From: Prauserella isguenensis
GTDB lineage: Bacteria > Actinomycetota > Actinomycetes > Mycobacteriales > Pseudonocardiaceae
Reading direction: 5' to 3'
Length of the DNA: 64,000 nucleotides
Assembly (NCBI RefSeq): GCF_014191605.1
Contig: NZ_JACHWU010000001.1
Coordinates: 248,001 to 312,000 of the forward strand
How positions within the stretch are numbered: the first letter of the stretch is position 1; every line of letters starts with the position of its first letter. This document shows positions 51,344 to 60,430 of the stretch, piece by piece. The notes under the pieces were generated by a model. That model made no database searches. It saw only the letters and a program-made list of their open reading frames with translations, and was not told the DNA's origin. A program made the translations under genes and the position numbers.

Positions 51344-53023
51344 CTAGTGGGCCATGCGGTCCATGGCGAAACCGTCCGCGACGGTGGCCGCCAGTTCCAG
51401 CAGCGCGGTGCGGGTGTCCTTGTCCAGTCGCTCCAGGTCGATCTCCGCGCCCTCTTCGAGGTGCGGGTCGAACGGCACCTTCACGACGCCGCGCGTGCGG
51501 GCCGAGAAGTGCGCCGTGAGCTTGTCGAGGTCGACCGACCCGGACTTCGGGCGCACCGAGTTGATCACCGTGATCGAGCGCTGCACCAGTTCGCCGTAGC
51601 CGTGCGCGTCGAGCCAGTCGAGCGTGGCCGAGGCACTCCGCGCCCCGTCCACCGAACCGGACGAGACGATCACCAGCGAGTCGGCGAGGTCGAGCACGCC
51701 CTTCATGGCCGAGTGCATCAGACCGGTGCCGCAGTCGGTGAGCACGATGTTGTAGAAGTGCTCGAGCAGGTCGACGGCCCTGCGGTAGTCGTTCTCCGAG
51801 AACGCCTCCGAGACGGCCGGGTCCTGCTCGCTGGCGAGGATCTCGAGTCTGCTGCCGCCCTGTGACGTGTACGCCCGCACATCGCTGTAGCGCGTGATGC
51901 GGTCGGCGTCCCGCAACAGGTGACGCACCGTCGCCGTCGTCTCGATCGGGATCTTCTGCGCCAACGTGCCGCGGTCGGGGTTGGCGTCCACGGCGATGAC
52001 GCGATCACCGCGCAGCGACGCGAACGTCGACCCGAGCGTCGTCGTGGTCGTCGTCTTCCCGACGCCGCCCTTGAGGCTGAGGATGCCGATCTTGTAGCAC
52101 CCGCGCAGCGGCTGCTGAACCCGCGCGGTCAGGTCCCGTTCCGCACGGTCGGCGGGACCTTCGCCGGGATTGATGAGTTTGCCCGTGCCGACGTAAAGGG
52201 CCTTGCGCCAGCCCGACCGTGGCGGCCGTTTGGTCTGCTTCACGAGGCTGTTGCCCGCCAGGTCGGTCGAGCCCTGTGCGGAGCGCTGGGGCTGCGGCAA
52301 CGGGGGCAGGCCCTGCTCGCCCGGCTGCTGTCCCTGCGGCATCGCCTGCTGCGGGTGCTGAGCCTGCGGAGGCGGCTGCTGGGGATGCTGCGGTTGCCCC
52401 TGCGGCGGCATGCCCTGCGGCTGTTGCGGCTGTTGCGACTGCTGCGGCGCCCCGAACTGGCCGGGCTGCCCCTCGAAGTACCGCTGGGCGTACGACTCGC
52501 GTGGCGCCTCCGGCGGCTGCGCGTACTGCGGAGGCTCGTACTGCGGCTGTTCGGGGTTGGGCTGGCCGGGGTGGGGCTGGCCGGGGTGGGCCTGGTCGTG
52601 GTGCGGCTGCCCCCGAGCCGGCTGCTGGGGCGGCTGCCCCTGGCCCGCGTCGTGCTGGGCGAACTGGGAGTACTGCGCGTACTGCTGGTACGCCGCCGCC
52701 TGCGCCTGTTGACCGTCTCCGGTCGTCTGGTCCGGCGTCAGCGGTGGCAGGTTCGGGTCGTACGGCTGCTGGGCCGGATAGTGCACTGCGGGCCGGGTCT
52801 CCTCGCCCGACGGCACGGAGCCGGGTTGCTGCGGCTGCGGCGGGCTGACGCGCTGCGTCACCTCGGGGCTGTCGGGCGCACTCAACGGGTCCGCGGGCGC
52901 CGGATCCATCGGAGCCGCGGTGGAATCCGTGACGTCACGCGCCGCGTCCGCGGCGTCATGCAGGTGGTGCGCCCCATGAGGCTTCTGCGGTTCCTGCCCG
53001 TTCGGGTCGTTCGCTGCGGTCAC
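51344..53023 (-). CDS. MinD/ParA-family ATPase with long Pro/Gln-rich N-terminal region
   Basis: 559 residues. The first 280 or so are low complexity, rich in Gln, Pro, His and Gly, including short repeats such as HPGQPHPGQPNPE. The C-terminal 270 form a deviant-Walker P-loop ATPase: ILSLKGGVGKTTTTTTLGST (about 312-331), VIAVDANPDRG, and a switch-like VLTDCGTGLMHSAMKGVLD. The architecture matches mycobacterial EspI-like and Rv0530-like proteins, the latter in the same position after the ccs genes. It may position or regulate a membrane complex, possibly a secretion system. The GTG at 53023 is preceded by GAAGGA; ATG at 53041 is an alternative. Confidence 0.82.
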   Translation of the reverse strand: MTAANDPNGQEPQKPHGAHHLHDAADAARDVTDSTAAPMDPAPADPLSAPDSPEVTQRVSPPQPQQPGSVPSGEETRPAVHYPAQQPYDPNLPPLTPDQTTGDGQQAQAAAYQQYAQYSQFAQHDAGQGQPPQQPARGQPHHDQAHPGQPHPGQPNPEQPQYEPPQYAQPPEAPRESYAQRYFEGQPGQFGAPQQSQQPQQPQGMPPQGQPQHPQQPPPQAQHPQQAMPQGQQPGEQGLPPLPQPQRSAQGSTDLAGNSLVKQTKRPPRSGWRKALYVGTGKLINPGEGPADRAERDLTARVQQPLRGCYKIGILSLKGGVGKTTTTTTLGSTFASLRGDRVIAVDANPDRGTLAQKIPIETTATVRHLLRDADRITRYSDVRAYTSQGGSRLEILASEQDPAVSEAFSENDYRRAVDLLEHFYNIVLTDCGTGLMHSAMKGVLDLADSLVIVSSGSVDGARSASATLDWLDAHGYGELVQRSITVINSVRPKSGSVDLDKLTAHFSARTRGVVKVPFDPHLEEGAEIDLERLDKDTRTALLELAATVADGFAMDRMAH

Positions 53024-53086
53024 CGCTTCAATCCTTCGCATGGTCGTCGTACCAGGTGCGACGCTACCCGGCACCCGACGGTTCCG

Positions 53087-54100
53087 TCAGCCAACTCCCG
53101 CGTACGAGTGGAGGCCGGTGGTGACGAGGTTGACGAAGAACAGGTTGAACACCGTCACTGCGAAACCGATCACATTGATGACCGCGGCACGGTTCCCGCG
53201 CCACCCCGCCGTGGCACGGGAATGCAGGTAGGCCGCGTAGACGATCCACGCGATGAACGCGACCGTCTCCTTCGGATCCCAGCCCCAGAACCGGCCCCAC
53301 GCGGCTTCGGCCCAGACCGCTCCGCACAGCACGCCGAAGGTGAAGACCGGGAACGCGAAGACCGTCGTCCGGTACGCGACGCGGTCGAGCACGTCCTTCG
53401 CGGGGAGCTTCGCCGCGAACTTCGCGAACTTCTCCGGGTGACTCTCGTTACGCGCCTTGATCAGGTAGAAGATGCTCGCGACACCGGGCACGAGGAACAC
53501 GCCGGACGAGGCCGCGGCGGCCGCGACGTGGATGATCAGCCAGTACGACTGGAGCGCGGGCTGCAGCGGCGCGGCGACGGCGTAGAGCCAGGTACCGCCG
53601 ATGAACATCAGGATCACGTTCGGCAGCAGCACGAACATCGACAGGTGCCGCACCGGGTGCTTGCGCAGCAGCACCAACCAGGCCGTGACGGCGACGAAGC
53701 ACGTGATCATCACGTACTCGTACATGTTTCCCCAGGGCACGCGGCTCGTCGCGAGCCCGCGCAGCACGAGCGCCGAGGCGTGCAGCAGCAGCCCCAGCAG
53801 CGTGAGCGCGATACCCATGCGGCCGAACCGCTCCGCCCGCGTCGGCGCCCCGCCCGTGTCGCCGTTCTCGGTGCCCGTGTTGCGGGTTCCGGGGCCCGTG
53901 TTGTCGATTCCGGAGGCCGTGGTGCGGGTTCCGGAGGCGGCGCCGACGAGTTCACGGTTGCGGGTGCGCTCGGCGGCCTGCCTGCCTCGGCGGCCGAAGG
54001 ACTGCTCGACGAGGAAGAACACCATCGCCAGGATGTAGATGACGACGGATGTGGTGTACGACCAGTCGCTGTACTGCGACAACGTCTCGTTGACCGGCAT
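53087..54100 (-). CDS. ccsB: Cytochrome c biogenesis protein CcsB (CcsA/ResC type), with a repeat-derived loop
   Basis: 337-residue heme-handling membrane protein of System II cytochrome c maturation, partner of ResB. Eight or so segments, the tryptophan-rich WWD-type motif AAWGRFWGWDPKETVAFIAW (about 269-288) and conserved His residues (LLLHASALVL; LIIHVAAAAA) mark the family. Between the first segment and LTLLGLLLHA the cytoplasmic loop is lengthened by GTRTTAS, GIDNTGP and GTRNTGT, encoded by the 21-bp repeat. It follows resB by 12 nt. Confidence 0.92.
   Translation of the reverse strand: MPVNETLSQYSDWSYTTSVVIYILAMVFFLVEQSFGRRGRQAAERTRNRELVGAASGTRTTASGIDNTGPGTRNTGTENGDTGGAPTRAERFGRMGIALTLLGLLLHASALVLRGLATSRVPWGNMYEYVMITCFVAVTAWLVLLRKHPVRHLSMFVLLPNVILMFIGGTWLYAVAAPLQPALQSYWLIIHVAAAAASSGVFLVPGVASIFYLIKARNESHPEKFAKFAAKLPAKDVLDRVAYRTTVFAFPVFTFGVLCGAVWAEAAWGRFWGWDPKETVAFIAWIVYAAYLHSRATAGWRGNRAAVINVIGFAVTVFNLFFVNLVTTGLHSYAGVG
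53856..53939. repeat. 21-bp repeat array inside ccsB, four units
   Basis: Units begin at 53856 (degenerate, GTGTCGCC), 53877 (GTGTTGCGGGTTCCGGGGCCC), 53898 and 53919, each 21 bp apart. ccsB is read from the CAACAC strand, opposite to the orientation used in ddaH, so the unit is open in both directions. Confidence 0.9.
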
Positions 54101-54112
54101 CTCCAGGCCCTT

Positions 54113-55867
54113 CTACTTCCGGCCGAGGAGGTCGGCGGCGATGCGCGTGAACTCCTCGCCGTACCCGGCTTGATCGGTGCGGGCGAGCCCGCCCACTTCT
54201 ACTACGGTACGTCGTTCTTCGGGCGTGGCGTCACCCGCGGTGCCGTCACCCGCGGTCACGTCACCGACGGCCTCATCACCGACAGCAGCCTCGTCACCGG
54301 GGACAGCACCCTCGTCGGCAGCGGCAGCGCCCTCGTCATGGGCGGCGGCACCGCCGGCCGCCGGCGCATCGACCGGCGTGGCGCGCACCCACAGCCTGCG
54401 CCGCTTGATGAACAGCGACGCCCCGAGACCGGTGAACATCACGATCGCCGACACGAGCACCCAGTTCTGCAGCGGATCGTGCGAGACCTGCAGCGCGACG
54501 AACCGCTCCACGCCGTCGAACGTCACCTGCGTGCCGTCGTCCAGGGTGAGGGACTGGCCGACCTCGAGGTTCTCGCGCGCGACCCGTTCGAGCCTGCCCG
54601 CGTCGACCATCGACTGGTCGATCTCGAAGATCGACTGTCCACGCCCCGAGCTGAACCCCAGGTCGCCGCGCATGATGTCGACCGCGACCTGCGGGTCGTT
54701 CAGCTGCGGCCCCGCCGACGACAGGATGTTGCCGTGCATCGACGGTGTCGGCGCGAACAGGCCCGTCACCGCGAGTTGCCGTTCCCGCCGCTTCGCCGGG
54801 TCCGTGATGCCCGGTTCCTCGAACTTGGTCGCGCCCTCGGACAGGTAGGTCTGCTGGTCGACCGGCCGCCACTGGATGGTCTGGGTACGGCTCTGCCCGT
54901 CGGGGAAGGTCACCCTGAACGTCGGCGCGTAACCGTGGTTGAGCAGGTACAACCGGTCGCCCGCGGTGCGCAGCGGCTCGTTGACCTCGAGGTGGTGCTG
55001 CCGCCACGTGCCGGTCTGCAGGTCCTCACCGGACTGGTAGTCGATGTCGGCCTCGTAGGCCACGGGCTGGCCGCCTCGGTACTCCGCGTCGAAGTTGTTC
55101 ACGCGCACGCAGAACGGGTTCAGCTGCGTGCCGTCGACCTGCAGGCCCGGTTCGAACGCGTCGTAGTTGTAGATACCGGAGTTGCAGAACTCCGAACCGT
55201 CGGCCAGCACCACGACCTGGCCCTCGTAGGAGTACAGCGCACCGGCCGCGAACGAGATGATCACGCCGAGCATGCCGAAGTGGAACAGCAGGTTTCCGGT
55301 CTCGCGCAGGTAGCCGCGTTCGGCACTGATGCTGCGTGCGCCGCCCGCCTCCTCGCGTTCGGCGACGCGCCATCCGCGCAGGCGCTTGCGCGCGGTGGCC
55401 ATGACGGTGTCGACGTCGTCGGTGGTCTCGACCCGCTCGTGGTGCGGCAACCGGCGCAGGTTGCGCGGCGTCAGCACCGGCTTGGACCGCATGCTGCGGA
55501 GGTAGTCCGAGGTCCGCGGCACGAGACAGCCGATGATCGACACCATCAGCAGGAGGTAGATCGCCGAGAACCAGACGCTGGAGTAGACGTCGAACATCTG
55601 GAGGCTGTCGAGCAGGCTGCCCCACCAGCCGTGTTCGTCCAGGTAGCCGTTGACGTTGCGTTCGTTGACCGACCGTTGCGGCAGCAGCGCGCCCGGCAGC
55701 GCGGCGACGGCGAGCAGGAACAGCAGGATCAGCGCGGTGCGCATCGACGTCAGTCCGCGCCACGTGTTGCGGACGAACGCCCACGCCCTGCGCAACGGTG
55801 TCGTGCGGTATGAGGGAGCGGCCTTGTCGGCGGCCTCGTCGGTCTGCTCGGACGGCGCTGGGGTCAC
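54113..55867 (-). CDS. resB: Cytochrome c biogenesis protein ResB
   Basis: 584-residue membrane protein of System II. Three segments lie in the N-terminal half (TALILLFLLAVAALPGALL, about 43-61; SAIYLLLMVSIIGCLVP, about 101; NLLFHFGMLGVIISFAAGAL, about 201), then a large extracytoplasmic domain, and a last segment (WVLVSAIVMFTGLGASLFI, about 468). A 100-residue Asp/Ala/Val-rich tail follows (GDEAVGDVTAGDGTAGDA), longer than usual. The GTG at 55867 overlaps the ccdA stop (GTGA), so the frame extending to 56554 is rejected. Confidence 0.92.
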   Translation of the reverse strand: MTPAPSEQTDEAADKAAPSYRTTPLRRAWAFVRNTWRGLTSMRTALILLFLLAVAALPGALLPQRSVNERNVNGYLDEHGWWGSLLDSLQMFDVYSSVWFSAIYLLLMVSIIGCLVPRTSDYLRSMRSKPVLTPRNLRRLPHHERVETTDDVDTVMATARKRLRGWRVAEREEAGGARSISAERGYLRETGNLLFHFGMLGVIISFAAGALYSYEGQVVVLADGSEFCNSGIYNYDAFEPGLQVDGTQLNPFCVRVNNFDAEYRGGQPVAYEADIDYQSGEDLQTGTWRQHHLEVNEPLRTAGDRLYLLNHGYAPTFRVTFPDGQSRTQTIQWRPVDQQTYLSEGATKFEEPGITDPAKRRERQLAVTGLFAPTPSMHGNILSSAGPQLNDPQVAVDIMRGDLGFSSGRGQSIFEIDQSMVDAGRLERVARENLEVGQSLTLDDGTQVTFDGVERFVALQVSHDPLQNWVLVSAIVMFTGLGASLFIKRRRLWVRATPVDAPAAGGAAAHDEGAAAADEGAVPGDEAAVGDEAVGDVTAGDGTAGDATPEERRTVVEVGGLARTDQAGYGEEFTRIAADLLGRK

Positions 55868-56643
55868 AGGGGCAACCTCGTGTCGGTGATGAAGGCGTCC
55901 CGCAGCCACGACGTGAGCTCCGTCCACAGGCCCGTGACGAGCATGATGCCGACGACGAGCAGCAGGCCGCCGCCGAACAGCTGCACCCGCCTGCCGTTGC
56001 GGCGCAGCCACGCCGTCGCCGACACGGCCCATTTCGTGCCGGCGGCGATGAGCAGGAACGGCAGGCCCAGCCCGACGCAGTAGACGAGCACGAGCAGGAA
56101 CCCGCGCGCGCCGGTGCTGCCGCTGGCCGCGGAGATGGCGAGGACACCGGACAGCGTCGGCCCGATGCACGGCGTCCAGCCGAGGCCGAACACGGCGCCC
56201 AGAACGGGCGCGCCCCACAGCCCCGCACGCGGGACGTGGTGCGACCGCACCTCCCGTTGCAGCCCCGGTACGAGGCCGAGGAACACGAGCGCCATGAAGA
56301 TCGTGATCACGCCACCGATGCGCTGCAGCGTCTCGGCGTTCACGAGCAGGGCGTCGGCGAGCCAGACGAGACTGCCGACACCGGCCGTGAACACCACGGT
56401 GAAGCCGAGCACGAACAGTGCGGTCGCGCCGACGACGGAACGTTTGCCGCGCTTCGGCTTCTCGTCGGCCTCGGCGGCGTCGACCGCCGGGGCGTCGGAG
56501 CCGACCAGCGCGGCGAGGTAGGCGAGGTAGCCCGGGACGAGCGGCACCACGCACGGCGAGGCGAACGAGATCGTGCCGGCCAGCAGGGCCACGGCTGCGG
56601 CCAGCAGCAGCGGCCCGGACATCGCCAACTCGGTCGCATTCAC
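55864..56643 (-). CDS. ccdA: Cytochrome c biogenesis transmembrane protein CcdA (DsbD-like)
   Basis: 259-residue thiol-electron carrier with six membrane segments. The paired redox Cys lie in ISFASPCVVPLVPGYLAYL (about 26-44) and GLGWTPCIGPTLSGVLAIS (about 155-173). It transfers reductant from cytoplasmic thioredoxin to the lipoprotein ResA, which keeps apocytochrome thiols reduced. I chose GTG at 56643 because TAGTCT (56651-56656, minus) lies seven nt upstream and no Shine-Dalgarno sequence is present; ATG at 56622 is an alternative. Confidence 0.92.
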   Translation of the reverse strand: MNATELAMSGPLLLAAAVALLAGTISFASPCVVPLVPGYLAYLAALVGSDAPAVDAAEADEKPKRGKRSVVGATALFVLGFTVVFTAGVGSLVWLADALLVNAETLQRIGGVITIFMALVFLGLVPGLQREVRSHHVPRAGLWGAPVLGAVFGLGWTPCIGPTLSGVLAISAASGSTGARGFLLVLVYCVGLGLPFLLIAAGTKWAVSATAWLRRNGRRVQLFGGGLLLVVGIMLVTGLWTELTSWLRDAFITDTRLPL

Positions 56644-56650
56644 GACACCC

Positions 56651-56656
56651 AGACTA
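56651..56656 (-). promoter_or_regulatory. -10 box of a leaderless ccdA promoter
   Basis: TAGTCT on the minus strand, seven nt from the GTG at 56643, in the 139-nt gap after resA. It allows ccdA-resB-ccsB to be transcribed separately from hemL-gpm-resA. Confidence 0.5.
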
Positions 56657-56782
56657 GGGAATGGGGTCGGTGTTAAATCGCCGCCCCCTGCCTCCACCTG
56701 CGAGAATGCGGCGCCCGTCACTCTCTCCGGCACCAGACCCCGCGGCCCGGCCCGCCCGGGGGCTTCGGCCCGGCGCGGCAGG

Positions 56783-57391
56783 CTACGAGTCGGGCTCCTT
56801 CGCCAGGTCGCGGACGACCGGCAGGATGTCGCTCGCGAGCAGGTCACGCAGGTAGACGGCGGCGACGCGGCCCTGCTTGTCGACGATGATCGTCGACGGG
56901 ACGACGTTGCGCGGATACCCCGTCAGCCCGATCAGCGACCGCCCTGACGGGTCGTAGATCGACGGGTACGTCAGGCCACGGTTGCGCATGAAGTCCTGCG
57001 GTGCAGAACGATCGAAGTCGCGCACGTCGATGCCGAGCACGCGGACACCGTCGTCCTTCGTCTGCTCATACACGTCCTGCAGTTCCGGCGCCTCGGTGCG
57101 GCACGGGCCGCACCACTGGCCCCAGATGTTGATGACCAGCACCTTGCCGCGGAAGTCCTCGCTCGAGATCCGCTTGTCCGCATCGAACAGGTCCTCGCCG
57201 CTGACCTCCGGCATCTGCTGCCGGTCGGCACCGGTGTAGGTGATGTCGGTCTTACCGCCGGGCGCGACGAAGTTGAACGACGTGGCCGCGGAACTGTCAC
57301 CCGTGCTGCACCCGGTCAGGGCCAGTCCGCCGGCGAGCACGGCGGCCGCCAGCCGGGTGCCGAGCGACCTGCCCCTGCCGCGCCCCCTCAT
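56783..57391 (-). CDS. resA: Thiol-disulfide oxidoreductase lipoprotein (ResA/TlpA family)
   Basis: 202 residues: signal peptide with lipobox LALTGC (Cys near 28), then a thioredoxin fold with VINIWGQWCGPCRTEAPEL (WCGPC near 95-99) and the cis-Pro region NVVPSTIIVDKQGRVA. It is anchored outside the membrane and probably reduces apocytochrome c. The ATG overlaps the stop of the phosphatase gene (ATGA). ccdA follows after 139 nt. Confidence 0.92.
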   Translation of the reverse strand: MRGRGRGRSLGTRLAAAVLAGGLALTGCSTGDSSAATSFNFVAPGGKTDITYTGADRQQMPEVSGEDLFDADKRISSEDFRGKVLVINIWGQWCGPCRTEAPELQDVYEQTKDDGVRVLGIDVRDFDRSAPQDFMRNRGLTYPSIYDPSGRSLIGLTGYPRNVVPSTIIVDKQGRVAAVYLRDLLASDILPVVRDLAKEPDS

Positions 57392-58017
57392 GCCCCGGTC
57401 ACCATCGGATCCGTCGCGCCTGCGGGTTCGCTGTAGACGATGTCCACGAGCTCCTCCTCACCGAACACGAGACTGGTCAGCGACGCCAGTGAGCACTGCC
57501 GGGACCGCGGGTCGTGCCACAGCCGTTTGCCCTCGAGGAACCGCCGCACCGTCCAGATCGGCAGCTGGTGCGACACGCACAGCACCTCGCCGCCTTCCGC
57601 GGCGGCCCGTGCCCGGTACACGGCGCCCAGCATGCGGCGCGCGATGTCGACGTACGGCTCACCCCACGACGGACGCACCGGGTTGCGCAGCTTCGACCAG
57701 TGCTCCGGCCTGCGCAACGCACCGTCGCCCACGCTGACCCGCAGGCCTTCGAACGCGTTGTCGGCCTCGATGAGGCGGTCGTCGGTGACGACGTCGAGCC
57801 GGTGCCCGCCCGCGATCGGGGCGGCCGTCTCCTGTGCGCGCTGCAACGGCGAGGCCACGACGCGCACGAGGTTGTGCGGCTTCAGCGCCTGCGCGACGGT
57901 GACCGCCTGCTGCCTGCCCCGCTCGGACAGTCCGTAGCCGGGCAGCCTGCCGTAGAGGATGCCCTCGGGGTTGTGAACCTCCCCGTGCCGCAGCAGGTGG
58001 ACGACCGTGGTGGTCAT
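57388..58017 (-). CDS. Histidine phosphatase family protein (phosphoglycerate-mutase-like)
   Basis: 209 residues with the catalytic [13 protein letters not shown] (His near residue 11), [13 protein letters not shown] (about 57) and the second catalytic His in [11 protein letters not shown] (about 149). The substrate is unknown; a mutase function is unlikely to be deduced from this. It lies between hemL and resA with four-nt overlaps on both sides, an order conserved in mycobacteria (hemL, mutase-like, resA, ccdA, resB, ccsA). The frame extending to 58194 is rejected. Confidence 0.87.
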   Translation of the reverse strand: MTTTVVHLLRHGEVHNPEGILYGRLPGYGLSERGRQQAVTVAQALKPHNLVRVVASPLQRAQETAAPIAGGHRLDVVTDDRLIEADNAFEGLRVSVGDGALRRPEHWSKLRNPVRPSWGEPYVDIARRMLGAVYRARAAAEGGEVLCVSHQLPIWTVRRFLEGKRLWHDPRSRQCSLASLTSLVFGEEELVDIVYSEPAGATDPMVTGA

Positions 58018-59336
58018 GCGGGCTCCGGCGGGGTCGCCGACGCGGCGGCACGGGCGGCTGCGGGGGCGGCGGCCTCGATGACCTCGAACGCCGCGTCGTC
58101 CATCGCGGAGTTGACGAACCAGGCCTCGAACGCGCTCGGCGGGCCGTAGACGCCCGCCTCGAGGAAGGCGTGGAACATCGGCCCGTAGCGCCACGTCTCG
58201 GTGGCGGCGACCTCGTCGAAGTTCGTCGGCCGACGCTCGCCGAAGAAGACGGTCACGAGGTTGCCCGCCTGCGACACGGTGTGCGTGACCCCCTCGGCCG
58301 ACAGCGCGTCGCCGAGGATGGCGGCGATCCGCCCGGCGTTGGTGTCGAGCTTCTCGTAGACCGACGCGTCGGCGTGCCGCAACGTCGTCAGGCCCGCGGC
58401 CACGGCCACGGGGTTACCGGCGAGCGTGCCCGCCTGGTAGACGGGCCCGATCGGCGCCAGCTTGGCCATCACGTCGGCGCGGCCGCCGAACGCCGCGGCG
58501 GGCAGCCCACCGGACATGACCTTGCCGAACGTGTAGAGGTCGCCCGCGACCCCGTCGAGGCCGTACCAGCCGGCAGGCGACACACGGAAGCCCGTGAGCA
58601 CCTCGTCGACGATGAGCAGCGCGCCGGACTCGTGGGCGATGTCGCGCAGCGCGGCGTTGAAGCCCTCGGCGGGCGGCACGGCGCCCATGTTGCAGGGCGC
58701 GCCCTCGGTGATGACCGCGGCGATGTCTCCGGGGTTCTCGGCGAACACCTTCCGCACGGCGTCGAGGTCGTTGTACGGGACGACGACGGTGTCGGCGGCC
58801 TGCGCGCCGGTCACACCCGGCGACGTCGGCAGGCCCAGCGTGGCGACACCCGACCCCGCCTGGGCGAGCAGCGCGTCGACGTGGCCGTGATAACAGCCCG
58901 CGAACTTGACGATCTTCGCGCGGCCGGTGAACGCGCGGGCGAGGCGGATCGCCGTCATCGTCGCCTCGGTGCCCGAGTTGACCAGGCGCACCTGCTCGAC
59001 CGGCTCGACGCGGCCGATGATCTCCTCGGCGAGTTCGACCTCACCGGTGGTCGGGGTGCCGAACGACAGGCCGCGCGACGCGGCGTCGCGCACCGCCTCC
59101 ACCACCGCCGGGTGGGCGTGCCCGAGGATCATCGGCCCCCACGAGGAGACGAGATCGACGTAGCGGTTGTCGTCGGCGTCCCACAGGTACGGACCGTCGG
59201 CCTTCACCACGAATCGCGGGTCACCGCCGACGGATGCGAACGCGCGCACCGGGGAGTTGACGCCACCGGGGGTCGCCGCGGCGGCCCGCCGGAACCAGGA
59301 CTGGGACTTCTCGACCGTGCTCTTGCCACCTGTCAC
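58014..59336 (-). CDS. hemL: Glutamate-1-semialdehyde 2,1-aminomutase
   Basis: 440-residue PLP enzyme of the C5 heme pathway producing 5-aminolevulinate. It shows [19 protein letters not shown] (about 22-40), [11 protein letters not shown] (about 150), [14 protein letters not shown] (about 247) and the PLP-lysine motif [17 protein letters not shown] (about 274). The GTG at 59336 is chosen to match the family N-terminus. GAGACT lies seven nt upstream as a possible weak -10 box. The 3' end overlaps the phosphatase gene (ATGA). The 59337-59462 gap shows nothing else. Confidence 0.94.
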   Translation of the reverse strand: MTGGKSTVEKSQSWFRRAAAATPGGVNSPVRAFASVGGDPRFVVKADGPYLWDADDNRYVDLVSSWGPMILGHAHPAVVEAVRDAASRGLSFGTPTTGEVELAEEIIGRVEPVEQVRLVNSGTEATMTAIRLARAFTGRAKIVKFAGCYHGHVDALLAQAGSGVATLGLPTSPGVTGAQAADTVVVPYNDLDAVRKVFAENPGDIAAVITEGAPCNMGAVPPAEGFNAALRDIAHESGALLIVDEVLTGFRVSPAGWYGLDGVAGDLYTFGKVMSGGLPAAAFGGRADVMAKLAPIGPVYQAGTLAGNPVAVAAGLTTLRHADASVYEKLDTNAGRIAAILGDALSAEGVTHTVSQAGNLVTVFFGERRPTNFDEVAATETWRYGPMFHAFLEAGVYGPPSAFEAWFVNSAMDDAAFEVIEAAAPAAARAAASATPPEPA

Positions 59337-59462
59337 GCACGCCAGTCTCGCAAAACGGCCACGGCCTGCGACGACTGCCTCCGGCCGGGAGTGACCGCGG
59401 GCATGTCCGCGAGCGGGTCGCCCGGGGCTCACGCGGCGGTTCGGCTGCCCGTCGTGGACTCG

Positions 59463-59930
59463 TCAGTGCGCCGTGCGCGCCGCGGCGTGGTCGGCGTCCA
59501 CGTCGTCGGGGTCGTCGGGGTCGTCGGCGGGCCGCTTGCGCTTCCTCGGCTTCTTGCCCTTGGCCGCGACACCGAGCATCACTTGGCGGACGGCGTCGAT
59601 GACCAGCACCGCCGCCAGCGCACCGAGCGCGACGGCGAGCCCGATCAGGTCTCCCTCGTAGACGCGGGAGGTCAGCGTGCTGCCGTCGTCGAGGTGGACG
59701 GTGACGTCGCGGATCGCCGACCCCCACAGCAGGAAGGCTCCCCACACGGCCACCGCGGCCACGACGAGTTCGACGACGGCGACGGCGATCCGGCGCGGCC
59801 GGTGCAGCCTGCCGCGGCCCGCGCCTGCCCGGCTGCCGTCGCCGGACGTGGGCGTGCGCGTCGCCGCGGCCCCGGCCGGAGCCGCCGGCGCGGCGGAGTC
59901 GGTGGCGGTGCGATCCGCGGATTCAGTCAC
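59463..59930 (-). CDS. Hypothetical two-segment membrane protein
   Basis: 155 residues. A Thr/Ala/Gly-rich N-terminus with an Arg cluster (GRGRLHRPRR) precedes membrane segments at about 54-76 (VAVVELVVAAVAVWGAFLLW) and 98-117 (LIGLAVALGALAAVLVIDAV). The tail is basic, then acidic (KGKKPRKRKR, DDPDDPDDVD). No family recognised. The GTG at 59930 lies within the last eight nt of the upstream gene, so translation is coupled. Confidence 0.6.
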   Translation of the reverse strand: MTESADRTATDSAAPAAPAGAAATRTPTSGDGSRAGAGRGRLHRPRRIAVAVVELVVAAVAVWGAFLLWGSAIRDVTVHLDDGSTLTSRVYEGDLIGLAVALGALAAVLVIDAVRQVMLGVAAKGKKPRKRKRPADDPDDPDDVDADHAAARTAH

Positions 59931-60420
59931 GGCGTGAGTTTCGCATGGCCGTCCGCAGCGCCGCCGTGAACGTCTCCGAGTCCTGCGACCACGCCAGCAC
60001 GTGCTTGCGGTTGCGCAGCTTGAGCTCGACACCCTCGAACCGGCGCGGCACGGTCTGGCCGCCGCCGAGCACGCGGGTACCGGGCCCCGGCTCCCGCGTG
60101 AGGATGGAGGCGATGTCGGCGATCGGCAGCGTCTCCGTGCCCTGCACCAGCTCCGTGTCGGTGACGCGGACCCGCAGGAACTTGCGGCGCGCGAACACCC
60201 ACGCCCCGTTCAGGCACAGCAGGCCGACACCCGTGATGATCCACATCAGCCAGTGCGGCGGCTGGCCGAGGATCAGCTCCGTGACGAACCCGAGCGCCGC
60301 CAGTGCCGGACCGAGACCCAGTCGCCACAACGTCGCCCCCGGTTCGGCGTAGTGGACGACGACGTCCGCCGCACCGGCGTCGCCCGCTGCGTCGGCGTCG
60401 GCCTTGTCGCTGCCGCTCAC
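59923..60420 (-). CDS. Hypothetical membrane protein with C-terminal PH-like beta domain
   Basis: 165 residues. Two membrane segments (LGLGPALAALGFVTELILG, about 34-52; WLMWIITGVGLLCLNGAWVF, about 57-76) are followed by a beta-rich region (VRVTDTELVQGTETLPIADI, then GVELKLRNRKHVLAWSQDSE) and a short helix. The pattern recalls DUF3093-type proteins, but I am not certain. It overlaps its downstream neighbour by eight nt and follows the next upstream gene by ten nt. Confidence 0.6.
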   Translation of the reverse strand: MSGSDKADADAAGDAGAADVVVHYAEPGATLWRLGLGPALAALGFVTELILGQPPHWLMWIITGVGLLCLNGAWVFARRKFLRVRVTDTELVQGTETLPIADIASILTREPGPGTRVLGGGQTVPRRFEGVELKLRNRKHVLAWSQDSETFTAALRTAMRNSRRD

Positions 60421-60430
60421 GTCGCCACCC

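Noticed and set aside
51920-55813. A 1297-codon plus-strand open frame
   Set aside because: It is antisense to the ParA-like, ccsB and resB genes, has no protein-like motifs and is Arg/His-rich, as GC shadow frames are.
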